This document shows, piece by piece, positions 6,094-9,874 of a stretch of DNA of 9,874 nucleotides. Source of the DNA: SAR324 cluster bacterium (GTDB lineage Bacteria; SAR324; NAC60-12); contig JAPKDT010000064.1 of the NCBI GenBank assembly GCA_028822475.1, forward strand, positions 1 through 9,874, given 5' to 3'. A program made the position numbers and the translations under genes. Each line of letters begins with the position of its first letter. Position 1 is the stretch's first letter. The notes beneath the pieces were generated by a model that made no database searches, had not been told where the DNA came from, and saw only the letters and a program-made list of their open reading frames with translations.

Positions 6094-6588
6094 TCAGTTT
6101 TTTGCCAGTTCCTGCAAATTTTCCCCAGTCACCCTGTACGTTGTCCATTCGTCCAAAGGAGCCGCACCCATTTTCTGATAAAAACCAATTGCGGGTTCAT
6201 TCCAGTTCAACACCGCCCATTCTAATCGTCCACCGCCAATTTCCAGGGTTCGATGTGCAAGTTGGCGCAACAATGCTTCACCTACTCCTCGTCCCCTGGC
6301 ACTTTCACGTACATACAGATCCTCAAGATATATTCCTGGACGTCCCAAAAAAGTGGAAAATGTGCGGAAATACAACGCAAATCCGAGAATTCCATCTTCC
6401 GCATAAGCGAGTTGAACTTCTGCTGGAGAGTTGATGCCAAACAGTGTTTCTTTGAGCAGTTCTTCTGTTGCGACAACTTCATCCAAAAGATGTTCATAAA
6501 GAGCTAGCTCTTTAATTAATGCCAAAATCTCTGCCACGTCGGCTACTTCAGCCAGACGTATTTTAAAGTCTGATTTAATTTCTTTCAT
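6094..6588 (-). CDS. GNAT family N-acetyltransferase (diamine acetyltransferase-like)
   Basis: A 164-residue single-domain cytoplasmic acetyl-CoA-dependent transferase. Landmarks run in order: IRLAEVADVAEILALIKELALYE (10-32), the acceptor-side TFSTFLGRPGIYLEDLYVR (76-94), the acetyl-CoA pyrophosphate loop RGRGVG (98-103, fitting R/Q-x-x-G-x-G), RLEWAVLNWNEPAIGFYQKMGA (121-142) with the acid Tyr137, and WTTYRVTG near the end. The YLEDLYVR, LEWAVLxWN and AIxFYxxxGA wording is that of the spermidine/spermine (SSAT, diamine) acetyltransferase subgroup, so a polyamine or a thialysine-like amine is the likely acceptor, though this is inference. The start lies 11 bp after the glycosyltransferase stop on the same strand, with a loose purine stretch (GAAAGAAAA) before it, so the two are probably cotranscribed. 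Confidence 0.92.
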   Translation of the reverse strand: MKEIKSDFKIRLAEVADVAEILALIKELALYEHLLDEVVATEELLKETLFGINSPAEVQLAYAEDGILGFALYFRTFSTFLGRPGIYLEDLYVRESARGRGVGEALLRQLAHRTLEIGGGRLEWAVLNWNEPAIGFYQKMGAAPLDEWTTYRVTGENLQELAKN

Positions 6589-6599
6589 ATTATTTTCTT

Positions 6600-7430
6600 T
6601 CAGGAAATTTCATATTGATTAGCAATTTTTTCATACTTTTCTATCTCTTTTAATTTGCCACGTTTGCGGAAACCATTAACTAAAATACCGCATTTCTTCT
6701 GGAGCACCACAATTGCGGCAGAACGGTCCTCTGGACGCAATTTTTCCGTATTAAGTATTTTGATAATTGATTGCACACGGTAGCGGTCAATCCCCCAGTC
6801 ACTCCGAGAAAGCTGATCCGCATGTCCACCGTGACGTGTCATCAATTTTTCATTCAGCAGCGCCACTGGATGCTGAGCGGTCAAACGCAGCCAAAGATCG
6901 TAGTCTTCACAAATCGGCAGGTTTTCGTCAAACAAACCGTGAACTTCAAACAGCTCACGCCGCAACAGCACAGTTGAAGGAGAGATCAAACAAAGTTCCA
7001 GACTTGGTTTAAAAATCCAGCCCTCAAGTTTTTGATGCTTATTTTTCGGATTAACCCTGACCCCGTTCCTGATCCATATTTCATCGGTGAAATGAATCGG
7101 ACATTCCGCTCGAATTGAAGTTTGAGCGATTTGTTTCTGTAATTTGTCAGGATGCCAAAAATCATCTGAATCCAGAAATGCGATCCATTCGCTATCACAG
7201 TTTGAAACAGCCGCGTTTCTTGCGGCACTGACTCCCAGGTTTTTTGTAAAAGTAATGCTACTAAGATTTCCGGAATAGCTTTCGAGAATTTCCGCAGTAG
7301 CATCGTCGGAAGCGTCATCCACTACTATCAGTTCAAAATCACGGAAACTCTGATCCAAAACCGATTGAATGGATTTTGTCAGCCAGGCGGCACGATTCCA
7401 ACTTGGCAGGATTACACTTACTTGCGGCAT
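6600..7430 (-). CDS. Family 2 glycosyltransferase (GT-A fold)
   Basis: A 276-residue soluble glycosyltransferase with no transmembrane segment. The GT-A core shows VSVILPSWNR (4-13), the nucleotide-binding VVDDASDD (36-43), NLGVSAARN (64-72), the metal-binding DSD in FLDSDDFWHPDKL (85-97), and EDYDLWLRL (175-183), which holds the acidic catalytic-base position. RHGGHADQLSRSDWGIDRYR (199-218) is a C-terminal signature seen in a subset of these enzymes. Donor and acceptor cannot be read from the sequence; lipopolysaccharide or another surface glycan is the usual target. It is first in a likely two-gene unit with the GNAT gene, and divergent from the CsoR-type gene across 117 bp. No polysaccharide locus surrounds it. 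The start at 7430 places MPQVSVILPSWNR exactly at the fold's first strand. Confidence 0.92.
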   Translation of the reverse strand: MPQVSVILPSWNRAAWLTKSIQSVLDQSFRDFELIVVDDASDDATAEILESYSGNLSSITFTKNLGVSAARNAAVSNCDSEWIAFLDSDDFWHPDKLQKQIAQTSIRAECPIHFTDEIWIRNGVRVNPKNKHQKLEGWIFKPSLELCLISPSTVLLRRELFEVHGLFDENLPICEDYDLWLRLTAQHPVALLNEKLMTRHGGHADQLSRSDWGIDRYRVQSIIKILNTEKLRPEDRSAAIVVLQKKCGILVNGFRKRGKLKEIEKYEKIANQYEIS

Positions 7431-7483
7431 AACAGAATTTTAGCTTGACGAGCCATGCCGATAAGTTGAAACCGGGATTTTAC

Positions 7484-7512
7484 TTGACTCTTTATTAATA
7501 CCCCCATAAGGT
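7484..7512 (+). promoter_or_regulatory. Candidate promoter of the CsoR-type gene
   Basis: TTGACT (7484-7489, 5 of 6 with consensus) lies 17 bp from TAAGGT (7507-7512, 3 of 6). The weak -10 falls inside the candidate operator, so repressor binding would block RNA polymerase. The expected leader is about 30 nt and contains a strong SD. Confidence 0.4.
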
Positions 7513-7514
7513 AT
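7498..7514 (+). promoter_or_regulatory. Candidate CsoR-type operator (ATACC-N7-GGTAT)
   Basis: A perfect 5-bp inverted repeat, ATACC (7498-7502) and GGTAT (7510-7514), flanks a spacer starting with a C-tract (five consecutive C at 7501-7505). CsoR/RcnR-family repressors bind AT-flanked inverted repeats with central G/C tracts, often as autoregulators. The position between -35 and -10, 34 bp before the regulator's ATG, fits autoregulation. Confidence 0.5.
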
Positions 7515-7534
7515 ATCCAACGCATACATCATTT

Positions 7535-7541
7535 AAAGGAG
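7535..7541 (+). promoter_or_regulatory. Strong Shine-Dalgarno AAAGGAG for the CsoR-type gene
   Basis: AAAGGAG is placed 6 nt before ATG 7548. It is the only near-consensus ribosome binding site in the window and clearly fixes this start. Confidence 0.75.
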
Positions 7542-7547
7542 TCAACA

Positions 7548-7817
7548 ATGCACCCAAGTCACGAAAATCAGCTTGTCCGCCTAAAAAAGGTTGAGGGACA
7601 GGTTCGCGGAATTCAAACCATGATTGAGGAACGGCGATATTGCATGGATCTGCTGTCGCAAACCAGGGCAGTGACAGGTGCAATGCGTAAAATTGAGTCC
7701 GGAATTCTGGAAAGCCATTTGAAGCACTGTGTCAATGACGCCATCTCATCTAAAAGTTCCGAGGAAGCTGCTCTTAAAATAAAGGAAATTATCCGTATCT
7801 TTGAAAAAATGAATTAG
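7548..7817 (+). CDS. CsoR/RcnR/FrmR-family metal-sensing repressor (CsoR-like)
   Basis: An 89-residue all-helical repressor of the DUF156 family. RLKKVEGQVRGIQTMIEE (11-28) is the basic first helix. The metal-site fingerprint is Cys32 in RRYCMDLL, then His57 and Cys61 in ESHLKHCV. This Cys-His-Cys set, with the second-shell Tyr31, is that of the Cu(I) sensor CsoR (C36/H61/C65 and Y35 in M. tuberculosis); RcnR has His and FrmR differs at the last position. Metal binding releases such tetramers from DNA. Additional N-terminal histidines (His2, His5) are present, so a broader metal range cannot be excluded. No copper ATPase, chaperone or thiosulfate/persulfide gene lies downstream: the next gene is convergent, so the only visible target is its own promoter, possibly also the divergent glycosyltransferase. 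CstR-type persulfide sensing is a less likely alternative because the histidine is present. Confidence 0.9.
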   Translation: MHPSHENQLVRLKKVEGQVRGIQTMIEERRYCMDLLSQTRAVTGAMRKIESGILESHLKHCVNDAISSKSSEEAALKIKEIIRIFEKMN

Positions 7818-7848
7818 CAGTTAAATCAAAAAACCCTTTTTCTGCTAA
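7814..7848. terminator. Bidirectional terminator-like hairpin between convergent genes
   Basis: TTAGCAG (7814-7820) and CTGCTAA (7842-7848) form a perfect 7-bp stem. A second inner stem of five A (7829-7833) and five T (7837-7841) closes a CCC loop, leaving an 8-nt bulge. T-rich tracts follow in each direction (GTTTTAG on +, TTCATTTTTT on -). The structure overlaps the last codons of both the CsoR-type gene and the MFS gene, which are 8 bp apart. Confidence 0.45.
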
Positions 7849-9046
7849 GTTTTAGTGATAAAAAATACCAGATCAGCCCCGCTGCCTGCAGCAAAAACAG
7901 CACACCAATCGCGGCCTGATAGCTCTCCGGATCATAACCAGTTTCTGTTGCAGGCCACATCTCAATAATGACTCCGACACCCCATTGTAAAATAAAGGCA
8001 CAGATAAAAACCAGTAAATTAAGAATAGTACTTACACGTCCGGAAAGATATTTAGGAAATATTTGCGCATATCCGGCATAAACCAGAACGCTTGCTGTAC
8101 CAAAAAATCCGAGCAAAAGAACTAGGATTAAAGGACTGCCGAAACCGCCGAAAATCATCGTACCTTGTATAAATAAAAATAAAGTCATTCCGAAAACAGA
8201 AATTGAAATCGGACGGATATCAAAAAGCTGAGAGAGTCTTTCGGCAATTATTCCCAGAGTCAAAAAACCGCCAATAAAAGCCAACGTCATTACAAACAAA
8301 AGTTGAGCTGCATTATCACTGTTTAGACCTGCCACATCCCTCAGCCATGGTTTCATCCAGAGTCCATTTATCGCCATATTTGCACCCTGAGAAATTGCAG
8401 CCAGAGGGGCAATATCCCAAAAAATACGACTCCGGAAGACCTCACCCATTTCTTTGAGTTGTAATTTCAGCGATGGAAGTTTTTCATCAGTTCTTTTGTT
8501 TTCCGGCAAAAACACCCATAAGCAGATTGAAGCAAAGACTGTAATGACTGCCAGACCATTGAAAACTCCACGCCAATCCGTATATGAAAGAGCATTCTGT
8601 AAAGGAATTGTCGCTCCGAGAGCACCCAGACCGCCTGCTACCATCTGCAGGCCGTTGATCATAGCCAGACGTTCGCTGGAAAACCAGAGCACATAGGCCT
8701 TGAATGCCGCCATCAAACACGCGGAAACACCTAAGCCTATCAGCAATCTGCCCACAATCAATCCGGAAAGTGATTCTGCCTGCGCAAAAAGTAGAGCACC
8801 AAGTGCGGCGAATAAAAGCAGGATAGATTCTGTCCGGCGTGGACCGTAGCGGTCAAGCAGGACTCCAAGAGGTAACTGAAATGCAGCGAAAGAGATAAAA
8901 TAAACGCTGGTTAGAAGACCTAAATCAGCAGCACCTAGCCCAAGTTCCAGTACCAGATCTCCTTCGATAATAGCATTGGCGTTGCGGTAAAAATAGGAAA
9001 TGGCATAACCTAATGCCAAAGGAAAATATATACGGGCAAAGAGCAT
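7826..9046 (-). CDS. Major facilitator superfamily transporter
   Basis: A 406-residue inner-membrane protein with about 12 hydrophobic segments in two groups of six, separated by a polar loop (around 183-208, ENKRTDEKLPSLK). The MFS signature motif A is GVLLDRYGPRR (61-71), in the cytoplasmic loop between helices 2 and 3. Helix 1 carries the YFYRNANAI arginine found in many solute and drug carriers, and GRLLIGLGVSACLMAAFKA (99-117) fits helix 4. The substrate cannot be told. The gene begins 35 bp after the cobO stop on the same strand, without a clear promoter or ribosome binding site in that gap, so cotranscription with cobO is likely; a link to cobalamin or its precursors is only a guess. 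It converges on the CsoR-type gene and shares a terminator-like hairpin with it. Confidence 0.92.
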   Translation of the reverse strand: MLFARIYFPLALGYAISYFYRNANAIIEGDLVLELGLGAADLGLLTSVYFISFAAFQLPLGVLLDRYGPRRTESILLLFAALGALLFAQAESLSGLIVGRLLIGLGVSACLMAAFKAYVLWFSSERLAMINGLQMVAGGLGALGATIPLQNALSYTDWRGVFNGLAVITVFASICLWVFLPENKRTDEKLPSLKLQLKEMGEVFRSRIFWDIAPLAAISQGANMAINGLWMKPWLRDVAGLNSDNAAQLLFVMTLAFIGGFLTLGIIAERLSQLFDIRPISISVFGMTLFLFIQGTMIFGGFGSPLILVLLLGFFGTASVLVYAGYAQIFPKYLSGRVSTILNLLVFICAFILQWGVGVIIEMWPATETGYDPESYQAAIGVLFLLQAAGLIWYFLSLKLSRKRVF

Positions 9047-9081
9047 TTTGCAGAAATAATTAGGTCAAGTAAACGGGTGGC

Positions 9082-9693
9082 TTAAAATTCAATACCTATT
9101 CTGGCACGTATTCCCTTGTCGAAGTGATGTTTGATTTTTTTCATTTCCGTAACCAGGTCCGCACGTTCAACCAGTTCAGGATGCGCATGACGACCGGTGA
9201 AAACCAATTCCACATTTTTAGGTCGATCCTCCACAATTTGAATCGCTTTCTCTAACGGAAGCAGTCCTCTGAAAATGCAGTAGTTAATTTCATCCGCAAT
9301 TATCATGTCGTACTTTCCGGACTTAACTATTTCGTGCAGATCTTCCATTTCAGGTTTCATTTTTAGTGTCATCGTTTCCACGTCTTCAGGAATAGTTTTG
9401 CTTACACAAAGCGCCCAATAATGCGGTACATTGCGGAAAGTTAAGTTTGGATGAAAGTTTTCCGGACAGAGTTTCAATTCACCTGTTTTCCAGCGAGGTT
9501 TCAGCATCCGCACGTAGTAAACATGCATTCCAGAACCAAGCGCCCTGAGCATTAAACCAAGCGAAGCAGTACTTTTACCTTTTCCTTCACCGGTATATAT
9601 TTGGAATGCACCTTGTTTTATTTTGGGCCGTTTTGGAATATTGATTCCATTTACGGTTTTCTCAGTGGCTAAATCTTTTATTATATCAGTCAT
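9082..9693 (-). CDS. cobO: Cob(I)alamin / cob(I)yrinic acid a,c-diamide adenosyltransferase (CobA/CobO/BtuR)
   Basis: Transfers the 5'-deoxyadenosyl group from ATP to cob(I)alamin or its corrinoid precursors, forming the cobalt-carbon bond of coenzyme B12; cytoplasmic. The 203-residue length is normal. The family P-loop is TGEGKGKST (34-42), followed by LGLMLRALGSG (45-55), the Walker B-like IIADEINYCI (131-140), VELVFTGRHAHPELVERADL (161-180) and the C-terminal signature TEMKKIKHHFDKGIRARIGIEF (182-203). No other cobalamin synthesis gene is visible, so a salvage role is as likely as a place in a split pathway. No riboswitch is recognised upstream. A TTCAGA-17-TATATT promoter candidate ends about 20 nt before the start, and no SD precedes the ATG, so the mRNA may have almost no leader. 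Confidence 0.95.
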   Translation of the reverse strand: MTDIIKDLATEKTVNGINIPKRPKIKQGAFQIYTGEGKGKSTASLGLMLRALGSGMHVYYVRMLKPRWKTGELKLCPENFHPNLTFRNVPHYWALCVSKTIPEDVETMTLKMKPEMEDLHEIVKSGKYDMIIADEINYCIFRGLLPLEKAIQIVEDRPKNVELVFTGRHAHPELVERADLVTEMKKIKHHFDKGIRARIGIEF

Positions 9694-9708
9694 ATTTTTT
9701 TTATTTTA

Positions 9709-9737
9709 AATATAAAGAGTTCGCAAAAAAGTCTGAA
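9709..9737 (-). promoter_or_regulatory. Candidate promoter of cobO
   Basis: On the - strand, TTCAGA (9737-9732, 4 of 6 with TTGACA) is followed after exactly 17 bp by TATATT (9714-9709, 5 of 6 with TATAAT). Transcription would begin near 9702, leaving an AT-only leader of about 8-10 nt. Confidence 0.45.
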
Positions 9738-9811
9738 TCCCACAGTATTTAGTTTAGAGCGTAGGAGTAAATCGTAATGATACTAGAGAGATAACATAAA
9801 AAAGATTCATC

Positions 9812-9836
9812 GCTGTGCTCGAAGTGACAGCACAGC
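9812..9836. repeat. Perfect 8-bp inverted repeat near the right edge
   Basis: GCTGTGCT (9812-9819) and AGCACAGC (9829-9836) are exact reverse complements around a 9-nt loop (CGAAGTGAC). Read on the - strand, a run of six T follows 8 nt beyond the stem. The bases around it (AGATTCATCGCT, GCTCGAAGTGACA) resemble a widespread intergenic repeat motif. It could be part of a dispersed repeat, or of a terminator for a gene beyond the edge. Confidence 0.5.
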
Positions 9837-9874
9837 TAAATAGCCGGGAATAAGTTCATTAGCGGATTACTGAT

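Noticed and set aside
6030..7012. Open frames on the + strand across the GNAT and glycosyltransferase genes
   Set aside because: They are antisense shadows of well-supported - strand genes, without family motifs or ribosome binding sites.
9798..9836. Canonical Rho-independent terminator on the - strand
   Set aside because: The stem is perfect, but the T-run begins 8 nt after it instead of directly, and no gene end is visible within the window. Listed as an inverted repeat instead.
9694..9874. Cobalamin riboswitch upstream of cobO
   Set aside because: Neither the B12 box (GCCACTG-like) nor the other conserved core segments are visible on the - strand; the region is AT-rich with one unrelated hairpin.
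1..9874. Defence island, prophage, transposon or CRISPR array
   Set aside because: No recombinase, transposase, terminal inverted repeat pair, spaced direct repeats or known defence domain was found; the genes are housekeeping, envelope and regulatory.

Overview
The window is about 9.9 kb of ordinary-looking chromosome from a Gram-negative bacterium. LpxC (lipid A synthesis) implies an LPS outer membrane, and a Sec signal peptide and several inner-membrane proteins are present. Composition is moderately AT-rich and genes are tightly packed, with no gene-free stretch over about 210 bp. The mix (receiver-LpxC fusion, class II HDAC-like deacetylase, CobO, CsoR-type regulator, NtrX-like receiver) is compatible with a deltaproteobacterium-like or SAR324-like marine lineage. 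That placement is an impression, not a demonstration. No tRNA, rRNA, CRISPR array, insertion sequence, phage gene or recognisable defence system was seen.

Left block (1-1932, + strand): the 3' end of a minimal ATP-dependent DNA ligase, a short membrane protein that is only the N-terminal zinc/methyltransferase half of a prepilin peptidase, and a UPF0104/LPG-synthase-TM membrane protein. A class II HDAC-like deacetylase (1957-2904, - strand) converges on this block and has a perfect TATAAT upstream.

Central block (3113-5464, + strand): def (peptide deformylase), a secreted DUF192 protein overlapping it by 4 bp, and then the most unusual gene here, an NtrX-like response-regulator receiver domain fused to a complete LpxC deacetylase. 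nusB (5570-6082) follows a 105-bp gap containing a terminator-like structure and carries an extra charged pentad-repeat tail.

Right block: a GNAT acetyltransferase and a family 2 glycosyltransferase form a - strand pair (6094-7430). Divergent from them is a lone CsoR-type metal-sensing repressor (7548-7817) with a candidate operator over its own promoter. A - strand pair, cobO (9082-9693) then an MFS transporter (7826-9046), ends convergent with the repressor at a bidirectional terminator-like hairpin. The right edge holds a perfect 8-bp inverted repeat that may belong to a dispersed intergenic repeat.

Main functional theme: the central block combines protein maturation with envelope lipid A synthesis. 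The receiver-LpxC fusion suggests direct phosphorylation-dependent control of the committed step of lipid A synthesis. Two LpxC active-site positions are also altered (His19 to Leu and Thr191 to Ser, E. coli numbering), while all zinc ligands are kept.
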